DNA of 19,078 bases, from NCBI GenBank assembly GCA_021443235.1, contig JABUUJ010000005.1, positions 66,404-85,481 on the forward strand, read 5' to 3'. The stretch comes from Muribaculaceae bacterium (GTDB lineage Bacteria; Bacteroidota; Bacteroidia; Bacteroidales; Muribaculaceae). The number at the start of each line of letters is the position of its first letter. The stretch's first letter is position 1. Under the pieces are notes generated by a model that was not told the origin of the DNA, did not search any database, and saw only the letters and a program-made list of their open reading frames with translations. Shown one piece after another: positions 7,977 through 16,736 of this stretch. The position numbers and the translations under genes were made by a program.

Positions 7977-10900
7977 TTAGAATGTTGCTTTAAGGGTGAC
8001 GTTAAAGTTGCGAGTGCTGGGCACGTTGTAGTTGTCGATGCCCATGCCGCCAGTACCGCCCGCCGAGGCCGCCATAATCGACGGGTCGCAGCCGGTGTAG
8101 CGGGTGAGCAGGAACAGGTTGCGTCCGGTGAGCGTGAGGTTGAGTCCCTTGACGGGCCATGTCTTCTTGAAGAATGGAGTGAAGTCGTAGTTAAACGTCA
8201 CATAGCTCAGGCGGATGTAAGAGCCGTCCTCAATGAAGTTTGACGACACTGCATAGAAGTACTTGTTGACGAAGTTGTAGTCGAGCACGACGGGGGTGGT
8301 GTTCTTTACATAGGAAACTGTGCCGTCGGCGCCGGTAACTTCCTGCACACCGTTGAAAATAATCTCGCGGTTGCGGTAGTTGTCATAGTGGTGGTCCATA
8401 CCGTTGCCTATGATGTTGCGGCCGGTCACGTTAACCACGTCGCCACCATAGCGGGTGTCGAAGAGGAACGACAGCGATGCGTTCTTGTAGCGGAACGTTG
8501 AGCCTATACCCAGCAGGAACTTGGGCTCGCGGTTGCCAATGTAAACACCCTTGGCCGAGTCGATGATGGGGTAGCCGTTGGCATCGCATATCACGTTGCC
8601 GTTGGGATCGCGGCGGTAGTCCTTGCCCGAGATACCGGTGGTCGAGCCATTCAAGCGAGCCACGGGGAAGATGTCGCCATACTGTGTTCCCTGAATCTCG
8701 ATGATGTCGTCGGGCAGGCTCAGCACCTTGCCGCGGTTGAACGAGTAGTTGAGCAGGGCGGTCCAATCAAAGTTGGTGTTCTTGATGATGTCCTGGTTGA
8801 GGGTGAGCTCAAGGCCGCGGTTGGCAATCGAACCCTCGTTGCGGGTCTGGAGAATCATACCCGACGATGGCGACACGCGCACCGTAACAATCTGGTTGTC
8901 GACGGTGGTCGAGTAGTAGGCGATGTCGAGGCGGGTGCGGCTGTTGAAGAAGCGCAAGTCGGCACCAATCTCCCATGTGCTGGTCATCTCGGGGTGCAGG
9001 TCATAGGCGCGGCCAATGGTGGGGTCAACACCGTAACCGCCGTCGGGGAAGGTCACCCACTCCTTGTAGGTGTCGGTGAAGATGTAGGCTGGTCCGTCTT
9101 TACCCACCTTTGCCCAGTTGCCACGCAGCTTACCATAGCTGAACCAGTTGTTCTGCAAGTGGAAGAGCTCGCTGAAGATAACACCGGCGGTTACCGACGG
9201 ATACTGGTAAGAGGTCTCGGGTGCCTGTTTGAAGCGCGACGAACCGTCGTGGCGATAGGTGGCGCTAATCTGTGCCATTCCCTTGTAGTCAAAGCGCAAC
9301 TCGCCGAAGTAGCCATACTTGTCGTAAGAACGGTGGTAGAGCGAGGGATGGTTGTCCTTGAGCAGGTCACCATCGTTGAAGTTGGTGTTCATGAAGCTGT
9401 AGTAGTCGCCTCCCAACTGGAAGTTCTCGCCATAGATTTGTGCCTCCCAGCTGTTACCACGCTTGTACTCCATACCGAACAGAGCGTTGAGTGTGAAGTC
9501 CTGGGCAAAGGTTTTCTTGTAGGTGGCGAGGAACTGCAGGTTGATCATCTGCGAGTGCGCGGGCTCAAAGTCGTAAGAACCATAGAGGCTCTGACTGCTG
9601 CTCAACGCCTGCTTGATGTCGTCGGCGTTGGGATCGCGCAGGTCACCGTCATAGAGGCGAGGCACGGTGTAGGAGTCATATGAGCTGTAGCTCTTGTCAT
9701 AGCCCACACGGCCGGTGAACACAAGGTCCTGGATGGGCTCATAGTTGATTTGGCCGTTAACCACGATGTGGTTGCTCTTGGTCACCGATTTGTCTTTGTA
9801 ACGACCGTAGTAGGGCGAAACGCCGGCACCGATGCGCTCAATGTCCAGAAGGTCGTCCCAGTGGTCGTAGCGGGCACGCCAGTTGACGTGTCCCTCGAGG
9901 GTCTGGTAGTCGGCCATATTCTTGTTGATGCCCCAAGCATAGATTGTCGACATCGAGTTGCCGAAGCCGCGCGACTGGGTGTCGTTGAAGTTAATCGACA
10001 ACTGCACGGTTACTTGCTTGCTGGGCTTGAAGGTGCTCTTGAGGAAGGCGGTGAACTGCTTGCGGTAGTCCTTGGGAACAATACCCTCGCTGTCGAGGTA
10101 GGCTACCGAGGCATAGGAGTTGAACTTCTCGGTACCGCCCGAGATTGATGCGTCATATTTCTGGGTGATGCCTGTGCCCAGGAAGCCGCCCAGGTTGTCG
10201 TAGACGGTCTCGTCGGCAGTAAGATAGGGGCCCCAGCCACCGCTGGCCGAGTTCTCCTTATACATGCCCTTTGAGCCGGGAGCATATTTGCTTTGGAGCT
10301 TGGGAACGTGCATCGCGCGGCTAATCTCGCAGCTTGCGCTGGCAGTAACGCTGATTTTGCCGTCCTTTGCGCCACTCTTGGTCGTAATCATGATCACACC
10401 ATTGGCGGCCTCCTGGCCGTAGAGTGCCGACGCTGCGGCGCCCTTGAGCACTGTCATGCTCTCGATGTCGTTAGGGTTGATGTCGGCAAGCGTCGAGGCG
10501 CTGGTGCTCTTCATCGCGATACCGTCGACAATCATCAGCGGCTCATTGCTCTGCGAGTTGTTGACCGACGAGATGGCGCGGATAATCACCTGGGTAGATG
10601 AGTTGGGCGAGCCACCACCGGTGTTTACCTGAAGACCAGCAACCTTACCCTGAAGGGTGTTGGCAAAGTTGGCGCTACCGCCGGCGGTCACCTGCTCGTT
10701 GTCGAGCTGCTGAACAGCAAAGTTCAGCTTCTTTTTCTCTTGGGTTTGTCCCATGGCGGTCACAACCACCTCACTAAGAACTTGGGAATTGTCCTTGAGC
10801 TCAATGTTGATGACGTTCTTTCCAGAGGTCACCTTGATTGAGACGGGAATCATACCCACATACGACACGTCGAGCACGTCGCCGTCCTTGACATCGATCG

Positions 10901-11072
10901 AGTATTTCCCTTCAAAGTCGGTGGCTGTACCCTTGGTTGTGCCATGAACCTGGACGGTCGCGCCTATAACCACGTCGCCGTCGCTGGCCTGTGTCACAAC
11001 TCCGGTCACGACGCGGGCATAGCCCATCACCGCAAGGAGGGAAAACAACAGAAGTGTTAACTGTTTTCTCAT
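7977..11072 (-). CDS. SusC/RagA-family TonB-dependent outer-membrane transporter
   Basis: The 1031-residue protein imports the substrate captured by its SusD partner, using proton-motive force passed on by TonB. A signal peptide (1-19, ending GYA) precedes a carboxypeptidase-regulatory-like beta-sandwich (about 21-95, with GVVTQASDGDVVIGATV and GKYSID), then a TonB-box-like LSEVVVTAMG (99-108). The plug domain follows (about 115-235, with LQGKVAGLQV, EPLMIVDGIAM and ALYGQEAANGVIMITTK). A long 22-strand-type barrel ends in an aromatic residue (LKATF). There is no STN domain, so signalling to an anti-sigma factor is not expected. It is the first gene of a four-gene operon, with a good promoter about 80 bases upstream. 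Confidence 0.96.
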   Translation of the reverse strand: MRKQLTLLLFSLLAVMGYARVVTGVVTQASDGDVVIGATVQVHGTTKGTATDFEGKYSIDVKDGDVLDVSYVGMIPVSIKVTSGKNVINIELKDNSQVLSEVVVTAMGQTQEKKKLNFAVQQLDNEQVTAGGSANFANTLQGKVAGLQVNTGGGSPNSSTQVIIRAISSVNNSQSNEPLMIVDGIAMKSTSASTLADINPNDIESMTVLKGAAASALYGQEAANGVIMITTKSGAKDGKISVTASASCEISRAMHVPKLQSKYAPGSKGMYKENSASGGWGPYLTADETVYDNLGGFLGTGITQKYDASISGGTEKFNSYASVAYLDSEGIVPKDYRKQFTAFLKSTFKPSKQVTVQLSINFNDTQSRGFGNSMSTIYAWGINKNMADYQTLEGHVNWRARYDHWDDLLDIERIGAGVSPYYGRYKDKSVTKSNHIVVNGQINYEPIQDLVFTGRVGYDKSYSSYDSYTVPRLYDGDLRDPNADDIKQALSSSQSLYGSYDFEPAHSQMINLQFLATYKKTFAQDFTLNALFGMEYKRGNSWEAQIYGENFQLGGDYYSFMNTNFNDGDLLKDNHPSLYHRSYDKYGYFGELRFDYKGMAQISATYRHDGSSRFKQAPETSYQYPSVTAGVIFSELFHLQNNWFSYGKLRGNWAKVGKDGPAYIFTDTYKEWVTFPDGGYGVDPTIGRAYDLHPEMTSTWEIGADLRFFNSRTRLDIAYYSTTVDNQIVTVRVSPSSGMILQTRNEGSIANRGLELTLNQDIIKNTNFDWTALLNYSFNRGKVLSLPDDIIEIQGTQYGDIFPVARLNGSTTGISGKDYRRDPNGNVICDANGYPIIDSAKGVYIGNREPKFLLGIGSTFRYKNASLSFLFDTRYGGDVVNVTGRNIIGNGMDHHYDNYRNREIIFNGVQEVTGADGTVSYVKNTTPVVLDYNFVNKYFYAVSSNFIEDGSYIRLSYVTFNYDFTPFFKKTWPVKGLNLTLTGRNLFLLTRYTGCDPSIMAASAGGTGGMGIDNYNVPSTRNFNVTLKATF

Positions 11073-11154
11073 AAAGATTTGGTTTTTAAAAGTTTATGTT
11101 GGTTAATATGAATTTATGTCAACAAAAAGTGGCGCAATAACGCACAATTTTTCA

Positions 11155-11187
11155 CAAAAATACAACTTTTTTTTGAATCCACAACAA
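11155..11187 (-). promoter_or_regulatory. Bacteroidetes-type promoter of the Sus operon
   Basis: On the minus strand TATTTTTG (11155-11162) fits the -7 consensus TAnnTTTG exactly. Two overlapping TTG triplets (11182-11184 and 11185-11187) give spacers of 19 and 22 bases. Transcription would start near 11148, giving a leader of roughly 75 bases before the SusC ATG. A 6-bp inverted repeat (11192-11197 GCGTGT with 11213-11218 ACACGC) lies directly upstream and could be a regulator site. Confidence 0.65.
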
Positions 11188-11243
11188 CCTCGCGTGTTAA
11201 AATTGAAAGCACACACGCAAAAAAAATCAGTGTCCTTCAGCCA

Positions 11244-12518
11244 TTAGTTTAATATGTCGTCATTGAGCAAAAACTGGAATAAGCCCAAATGGACATATCC
11301 GTTTTCGTCGGTATACGTGGCAATATCATCGCCCACAATCAGGACTTTTGTGAAAGAGTCTCCTATTCTCTTAAAAGAATTGGTTTCTTGCCTGAGTTTC
11401 TCCTCGTCATTTATCATATAGGCCGACTGCACATAGTATTTACTTATTCCATTGGTGGCGATGAAGTCAATCTCATATCTCGTCAGCCGAGAAACACCTG
11501 CTTTTTGTTCCCTAACTTCCACAACGCCCACATCTACCAGATATCCTCTGATTCTCAATTCAGTATAGATTATGTTCTCCATTATGTGCGATATCTCTTG
11601 CTGCCTGAATTTCAACCTTGCATTGCGCAAGCCTATGTCGCCTGCATAATATTTTTGTATGGAGTCATAGTATTGGTTGCCCTTGATATTGTATCTTTGT
11701 GCACCCTCAAACAAAAAGGCATTTTCCAAAGCCTTAATATATTTATTTGCAGTTTCGGGGTCTATCTTCAGTTTCTGCTTGTCCCATAGCATTGCCGCCA
11801 CTCGCGATGCGTTGGTAAGCGACCCTATTGCTGAGCATAGGGCATCAACAAGCGACTCAAGGGCCACTCGATTGCGTATTTGATTGCGCTCTACCACGTC
11901 GTCTATATAGGTCTTTGCCCACAACTGGCGCAGGTACTTTACCTTTTGCTCTGGGGCCTCGTGATTGCATAATGCTGGCATGCCCCCAAAAGTATAATAC
12001 TCCTTCCACAATTCCGAGATGCTTTCATTGCGCCCTGCTGAAAACTCCTTGAACGAAAGAGGCCAAACCCTAATCTCATCTCCTCGTCCCCGAAAAATAG
12101 TTCGAATGTCGCTTGAAAGAAATTTTGAGTTGCTGCCTGTAATATAGACATCAACATTTGCCCTGGCATTAAACGAATTGACCAATTTCTCAAACCCATC
12201 AATTTCCTGCACCTCATCAAGAAATAGATAGTACATGGACTCCTCATCCTTGATGCGCTGATGAAGGTAGCTTTTAAGCTGCTTTACATCGGTGAGGTCA
12301 TCATAATCTAGCACATCGTCTTGATCAAGCGAAATTGCAATTATATTTTCGGGACTCACACCATTGTCTATGAGAAAATCTTTATAGAGATGTTTCAATA
12401 GCCATGACTTGCCACAACGTCGTGGCCCGGTTATTATCTTTATTTCGCCATTTTCTCTTCGATTGGATAACATCCTCAAATATAGAGGTCTATCTATGTA
12501 TTTTGCATTTTTCTTCAT
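11244..12518 (-). CDS. AAA-family ATPase with C-terminal DUF4143 domain
   Basis: Starting from the ATG at 12518 this is a 424-residue protein. An upstream TTG at 12542 would overlap the predicted -7 box, so the ATG is preferred. The AAA_14-type ATPase domain has Walker A GPRRCGKS (31-38), Walker B YLFLDE (97-102) and sensor YITGSNS (125-131), followed by the Arg-rich FRGRGDEIRVWPLSFKEF segment typical of the family. The C-terminal DUF4143 region carries a degenerate PD-(D/E)xK-like core: Glu in MENIIYTEL (about 314), Asp in YEIDF (351) and Gln in YVQSAY (364) where nucleases usually have Lys. Such ATPases are frequent, often multi-copy, in Bacteroidales and archaea, and their role is unknown. 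The gene stands alone between two envelope operons and is AT-rich: one sampled 60-base row (11641-11700) has 20 G/C. Confidence 0.9.
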   Translation of the reverse strand: MKKNAKYIDRPLYLRMLSNRRENGEIKIITGPRRCGKSWLLKHLYKDFLIDNGVSPENIIAISLDQDDVLDYDDLTDVKQLKSYLHQRIKDEESMYYLFLDEVQEIDGFEKLVNSFNARANVDVYITGSNSKFLSSDIRTIFRGRGDEIRVWPLSFKEFSAGRNESISELWKEYYTFGGMPALCNHEAPEQKVKYLRQLWAKTYIDDVVERNQIRNRVALESLVDALCSAIGSLTNASRVAAMLWDKQKLKIDPETANKYIKALENAFLFEGAQRYNIKGNQYYDSIQKYYAGDIGLRNARLKFRQQEISHIMENIIYTELRIRGYLVDVGVVEVREQKAGVSRLTRYEIDFIATNGISKYYVQSAYMINDEEKLRQETNSFKRIGDSFTKVLIVGDDIATYTDENGYVHLGLFQFLLNDDILN

Positions 12519-12569
12519 GCTTCTAATCGGAATTTTGTGCAAAGTTACATAAAATTCCGATTAGAAGCA
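12518..12569 (-). promoter_or_regulatory. Promoter of the DUF4143 ATPase inside a perfect 19-bp inverted repeat
   Basis: TAACTTTG (12540-12547, minus strand) matches TAnnTTTG exactly. It lies in the 14-base centre (12537-12550) of a perfect inverted repeat whose arms are 12518-12536 and 12551-12569 (minus-strand arm TGCTTCTAATCGGAATTTT). The inner arm covers the expected start site, the short leader and the first base of the ATG. The outer arm covers the stretch between the -33 and -7 positions. No clear TTG is seen at -33. This geometry suggests an operator for a dimeric regulator, possibly autoregulation. Confidence 0.6.
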
Positions 12570-12640
12570 CTATTTCTGTGATTCTTTTTACTTTAGTTGC
12601 CACATTAACTATTTCATGGCGCGTGCTGAAAATGCTGATT

Positions 12641-13663
12641 TTAGCGGTGAATTATGTAGGTGCGAGTGTTTAGCGCGCCGAAGACGCCCCACCCATCGTC
12701 AACATTGCCATCGATGGCGATAGGGTTGGAATAGACATCGTCGGTCGAGATGCGGTAAAGTTGTATCGACTTGAGGTAATAGAACAAACTCTCGCTGATC
12801 GACTGCATCTCGATGATTGTGAACGTGTCGGGCTCAAGCCTCTTGCGGCTGCGCACCGTGAGGCGATAGCTCTTGCCGTCGATTGAGTGGTCGTCAAAGA
12901 CATTGGAGAAATATGGGCTCCATGAGCCATAGCCCTTGACAAGCCGAGAGTCATAGAAAAGCGGGTCGGAAGAGAAAAACACGTCGCATGCCGTGCTCAC
13001 CGAGTCCCCGCCCTGGTAGTGCGATGTCGCCTTGAAATTGTTACAACTGCGCACCTTGAGACGATAGTAGTTGCGCTCGCCAGGAGGGTCTTGAAAGTCA
13101 AACGAGATAATCATCAGCGAGTCGGCGCCATAGGCGTCATAGTCACGCCAGTTATGCTCCCACTTGCGGTCGGCCATAGTGGCTATCTGGTCGAAATAGA
13201 CATCATAGGCCACTTTGCTCACTTCAGCGGCAAAGGTGGGCACCTGGGTGACGGTGCTGGCGGCCTTACATCCCACTTGGGGCGCGACATCAATCCTCAG
13301 CTCGTCGCCCGGCTGCGCCGTGTAGCTGCTTGTGTAGCAGCACAGCGTGGTGTCGTAGGCCATCTCATAGGTTAACCCGCCGTTGACAGTAAGGCCGACA
13401 CTTGCGTCATCGATGAGCAGGCTTTTCTTGTAGAAGTCGGTGCTTTGCTTGGTGAAGGCGTCAAGGTCAAGATGGTCAAAAGCCACGCCCATCGAAATGC
13501 TGAGCTTGTGAGAGATGTGCGCCTTGACAGGTTGTCCGGCAACAGCGAGCGCGTAAATGGTATACTCAGTGTCGATGCTCGAGTCGAGCGGCACCGTCGT
13601 CTCACAGCTGGCGAGAAGCATGAGCGCGCCCAGTATGTAATAAAGCGGGAATTTCTTAGTCAT
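12641..13663 (-). CDS. DUF4249 family lipoprotein paired with the TonB receptor
   Basis: The 340-residue product begins at the ATG at 13663; a TTG two codons earlier directly abuts the previous stop and is less likely. The lipoprotein signal has lipobox LASC with Cys20. The mature N-terminus (IDTEYTIYALAVAGQPVKAHISHKL, split here as TEYTIYALA then VKAHISHKL) and the later GDELRIDV and YYRLKVRS segments match the DUF4249 pattern. These proteins are almost always encoded next to a TonB-dependent receptor in Bacteroidota, as here, 6 bases downstream. They are presumed to be surface lipoproteins working with that receptor, although the function is not established. It is the last gene of the five-gene operon. 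The 72 bases after its stop contain no convincing terminator. Confidence 0.85.
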   Translation of the reverse strand: MTKKFPLYYILGALMLLASCETTVPLDSSIDTEYTIYALAVAGQPVKAHISHKLSISMGVAFDHLDLDAFTKQSTDFYKKSLLIDDASVGLTVNGGLTYEMAYDTTLCCYTSSYTAQPGDELRIDVAPQVGCKAASTVTQVPTFAAEVSKVAYDVYFDQIATMADRKWEHNWRDYDAYGADSLMIISFDFQDPPGERNYYRLKVRSCNNFKATSHYQGGDSVSTACDVFFSSDPLFYDSRLVKGYGSWSPYFSNVFDDHSIDGKSYRLTVRSRKRLEPDTFTIIEMQSISESLFYYLKSIQLYRISTDDVYSNPIAIDGNVDDGWGVFGALNTRTYIIHR

Positions 13664-13669
13664 TGACAA

Positions 13670-16084
13670 TCAGAATTTATGAGAGACAAAAAGTGATGGC
13701 ATGAATGGAAACGGACACAAGCCTTTCAACACAATCTTGGAGCCCTCATGTCCCACATAGATGTTGCTCACGTTCTTGCGGTTATACACGTTGTAAAGGC
13801 TCAGGCCAAACGAGCTCTCGCCCAGCCTTGACTTTAGCGAAACGACGCATTGTATGTCAAGGTGGTGGGTGCTGGGCAGCACAAAGTCGTTGCGCGTCTT
13901 GAACGAGTAGATGGGCAATGGCGAGCCTGTGAAGCTGCCAAAGTCGGTGGTCAGCAGACCGCTGATATCCTTGCCAGCATACACGTCCCAGTATTGCTCA
14001 AAGCCATGCTGCCCCAGATATTCATACTCACGCAGGTTGTAGCCGAAGAGGTAGGCATAGGGGATGGTTCCACGTCGCCCGGTCTGGTAGCTCCACGACC
14101 CGGTAAGGTCAAGCCCCACCTTGCGCGACAGGGTGAAGTGGTGGGTGATGTTGAGGCTGAAGTTGTTGCGACGGTCGGCCGCCGAGTAAAATTCCTTACC
14201 CGAGTTGAGCACATTTCCCTCGCGGTCAAACTTCCTCAGCGACTTGGACCATGTGTAGCTCAGCCAGCCCGTTGTGTTGCCAAAACGGCGCTCCACGAGC
14301 AGCTCGGCGCCAAACGCCCTCCCGTCGCCCACTGCCACGATGTCTTGCCAGCGCGTCTCGCTCATGGTGAATGAAGCGCCATTTTGATACTCGAGCACGT
14401 TCTTGATGGTTTTGTAATAGCCCTCAATCGCCACGTTTATATCGCCCGGCATCTTGTAGTTGAAGGCACATCCCCACATGTCGCTTGTCATGAGCGGGAT
14501 TTTGTTGGTGATTGGCACCCATATATCACTGGGCATCACCAGATTGCCACTCATGAGGCGGTGTATTCCCTGCGCCATGCGAGTGTAAGAGGCCTTGATC
14601 GCGGTGCGGTCGCTGGGCATGTAGCTGATCGACACTCGAGGCTCAAACGAGAAATAGCCTTTGCCCGACGCGCCATAGGCAGCGATGCGCACACCATAGT
14701 TGGCCTTGAAGTGTGTAGAGATATCATAATCGTCCTCAATATACAACGCGATACTGTTGACGTCGTTGCCTTTGCCCGACTTGTAGTGCAGGCTGTCGCC
14801 GTCCTCAAGGTAGAGCGGAATGGGCATCTGCTCGGTCTTGGAGTAGTTGAGGGGCCCGTTAAACTGGCTCAAGTAGGAGTCCTTGTCGACAATGGTGGCT
14901 GGAGTGAGACGCTGCGTCGACAGCTTGATGCCGCCACGCAACAGGTGTCGCGGGTGCAGGCTAAACTTGGCATCGGCGGTGAGCGCGAGGTCGCTTATGT
15001 CGTTGTTGTATCTCATCACCGACGACTCCTCATAGTGGTAATAAGGCCTGAAATTGTCCTTTACGTCGTTGAGGTAGGTGTTCTCGTAGGTGAGACGGTA
15101 TTTATACTGACTGAAGCTAAGGTTGGTGTTTAGCCATATCTTGTCGTTGAACCTTGCGGTCCAGTACAGACTCGACACCAGGTTGTGCCAGTTGTTGCTC
15201 ATCGCACTCTGGCGCTTCTCCTTGTGGGCACTCTGCTGGTCAAACGGCACGCTCTCGTCGCCCAGCGTGCTATACTCGTTGGTGCTGCTTGAGGGCGTGT
15301 TGTCGTCGACGTCCTTGCCATAATAGAACACCCCCGAGAGCCGATGGCGGTCGTTGAACTGATGCACAACCTTGGCGTTGATGTCATAGTAGCGCATGTT
15401 CTCATAGGGCTGTAGGGCGTCGGGCTTGTCGTAGAATTTCTTGAGCACCGGACGGGCAATAAGGCCGAAATAGGACACTCGCCCTGCAAGGTTGAACGAG
15501 GTCTTACCCTTGAAGATGGGACCCTCAATCTGTGCCCTGGCCGATAGGGTGCCCACGCTCAGCAACCCGTGATAGTTGTGGAAGTCGCCAGTCTTTATTC
15601 CCACATCGACCACACTCGACAGGCGAGAGCCATAGCGTGCCGGAAAGCCTCCACGATAGAAGTTTATGCTTTGCACCACATCGGGATTTATCGCGCTCAC
15701 ATAGCCCTTGAGATGCTCGGCGTTGTAAAGTGCCGAGCCGTCGAGGGTGATGTAGTTCTGGTCGTAGTCGCCGCCACGCACAAAGATTCCCGCGGCACCG
15801 TCGTTGCTCGACTGCACGCCAGGAAATTTCTGCAGCGTCTTCAGCACGTCGGGCTCGCCCATAAACACAGGCACCGACTGAATTTGGCTTTTCGAAAGCG
15901 TTATGGCACTCATCTGAACCGAGGTCACGCCAAAGTCGGTGTGAGCACCATATACAACAATGCTGTCAAGTTTCACCCCACGGTTAAGCAACGAGGTGGA
16001 GTCACCCCGCTCGGCGGCCTGCACGATGTGTGTGGGCAACATAGCCAACACCATGACGATGAATCTCAATGCCAGCTGTCTCAT
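13670..16084 (-). CDS. TonB-dependent outer-membrane receptor
   Basis: The 804-residue protein starts at the ATG at 16084, whose A is also the last base of the preceding gene's TGA (TGATG). A GTG one codon earlier is also possible. A signal peptide (ending about IVQA) is followed by a TonB-box-like LDSIVVYGA (about 39-47). The plug domain runs to about 165 (LKTLQKFPGVQSS, IFVRGGDYDQNYITLDG, GGFPARYGSRLSSVVDV), and the beta-barrel ends SLFVSHKF. Unlike SusC, and unlike many receptors paired with DUF4249, it has no N-terminal carboxypeptidase-regulatory-like domain. The plug and barrel look intact. It would import or recognise a ligand at the cell surface together with the DUF4249 lipoprotein. 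The ligand is unknown and no SusD is present. It is GC-rich compared with the three genes upstream in the same operon. Confidence 0.93.
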   Translation of the reverse strand: MRQLALRFIVMVLAMLPTHIVQAAERGDSTSLLNRGVKLDSIVVYGAHTDFGVTSVQMSAITLSKSQIQSVPVFMGEPDVLKTLQKFPGVQSSNDGAAGIFVRGGDYDQNYITLDGSALYNAEHLKGYVSAINPDVVQSINFYRGGFPARYGSRLSSVVDVGIKTGDFHNYHGLLSVGTLSARAQIEGPIFKGKTSFNLAGRVSYFGLIARPVLKKFYDKPDALQPYENMRYYDINAKVVHQFNDRHRLSGVFYYGKDVDDNTPSSSTNEYSTLGDESVPFDQQSAHKEKRQSAMSNNWHNLVSSLYWTARFNDKIWLNTNLSFSQYKYRLTYENTYLNDVKDNFRPYYHYEESSVMRYNNDISDLALTADAKFSLHPRHLLRGGIKLSTQRLTPATIVDKDSYLSQFNGPLNYSKTEQMPIPLYLEDGDSLHYKSGKGNDVNSIALYIEDDYDISTHFKANYGVRIAAYGASGKGYFSFEPRVSISYMPSDRTAIKASYTRMAQGIHRLMSGNLVMPSDIWVPITNKIPLMTSDMWGCAFNYKMPGDINVAIEGYYKTIKNVLEYQNGASFTMSETRWQDIVAVGDGRAFGAELLVERRFGNTTGWLSYTWSKSLRKFDREGNVLNSGKEFYSAADRRNNFSLNITHHFTLSRKVGLDLTGSWSYQTGRRGTIPYAYLFGYNLREYEYLGQHGFEQYWDVYAGKDISGLLTTDFGSFTGSPLPIYSFKTRNDFVLPSTHHLDIQCVVSLKSRLGESSFGLSLYNVYNRKNVSNIYVGHEGSKIVLKGLCPFPFMPSLFVSHKF

Positions 16085-16719
16085 CACTGTTGATTCACTT
16101 CAGTCGGGGTAGCGGGGAAATAGACCATTCTCAACCACATGTTTTCTATGTCAAACCCCACAGGAACTTTATCGGTAGCTCCATAAAAGCACCAGGAAAT
16201 GTTCTCATGAAGGTCAACTATAAGTCTTTTTCGAGATGAGTTCAAGTCAACCGCCATAATTTTGAATGTCCCTGATGGATAATAAGAGAGCGAGGATAAT
16301 TTATTGTGCTTTAAATAAAACTCATTATTGACAAGAACATAGGTGTTATAATCGTTGGGTTCAACGCTTTTTAAATCGTCGTTGTAAGTGGCAGAGAACC
16401 ATGTGCCATTATTTAGCAAGCATTTTGGCAAACAAAATTTTGGTTCTATTACACCCGACACCTTCTTCTTGTCGTAGCAAATATAATATTGCATAACCCA
16501 GTCATATTGTGCCAATGCGCGCTTCAGTTCGTCGGATGTGAATTTTGTGTTTGCCTCAACAAGTATGCCGTTTTCCAGAAACAACTTGCCGCTACCCTCC
16601 TTGGGCTTGGAACTATAGTCTTCCGAGTCGGGCCATTTGGGCTCGTTCTCGGTCTTGCCACATGAGAAAAGCATCACGCTCAGCACCAAGCCACATAAAT
16701 ATATACATTTTCTTCTCAT
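16084..16719 (-). CDS. Small lipoprotein of unknown function
   Basis: The 211-residue product has a lipoprotein signal with lipobox LFSC and Cys20. I do not recognise the family. The mature protein has a Pro/Ser/Lys-rich stretch (about 27-43), a short helix-like segment FTSDELKRALAQYDW (60-74) and then mostly beta-strand-like sequence with Tyr, Trp and several Cys (81, 96, 100, 177). The helix followed by W recalls small Bacteroidales surface lipoproteins, but this is only a resemblance. It lies 17 bases after the Cys-His protein gene and overlaps the receptor start by one base. That suggests translational coupling and a shared job at the outer membrane. Confidence 0.8.
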   Translation of the reverse strand: MRRKCIYLCGLVLSVMLFSCGKTENEPKWPDSEDYSSKPKEGSGKLFLENGILVEANTKFTSDELKRALAQYDWVMQYYICYDKKKVSGVIEPKFCLPKCLLNNGTWFSATYNDDLKSVEPNDYNTYVLVNNEFYLKHNKLSSLSYYPSGTFKIMAVDLNSSRKRLIVDLHENISWCFYGATDKVPVGFDIENMWLRMVYFPATPTEVNQQ

Positions 16720-16736
16720 ACTACGAAATTATTTGA

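Noticed and set aside
11192..11218. Terminator for the ATPase gene
   Set aside because: The 6-bp stem is not followed by a T run on the minus strand; the T run precedes it. It is noted only as a possible regulatory repeat.
12519..12542. Extended N-terminus of the ATPase from a TTG codon
   Set aside because: The TTG overlaps the predicted -7 box, so it would not be in the transcript. The ATG at 12518 fits better.
12518..12569. Invertible promoter (phase variation) formed by the 19-bp inverted repeats
   Set aside because: Only 14 bases separate the arms, far less than known Bacteroides invertible promoters, and a recombinase would struggle to pair sites this close. No invertase gene is in the window.
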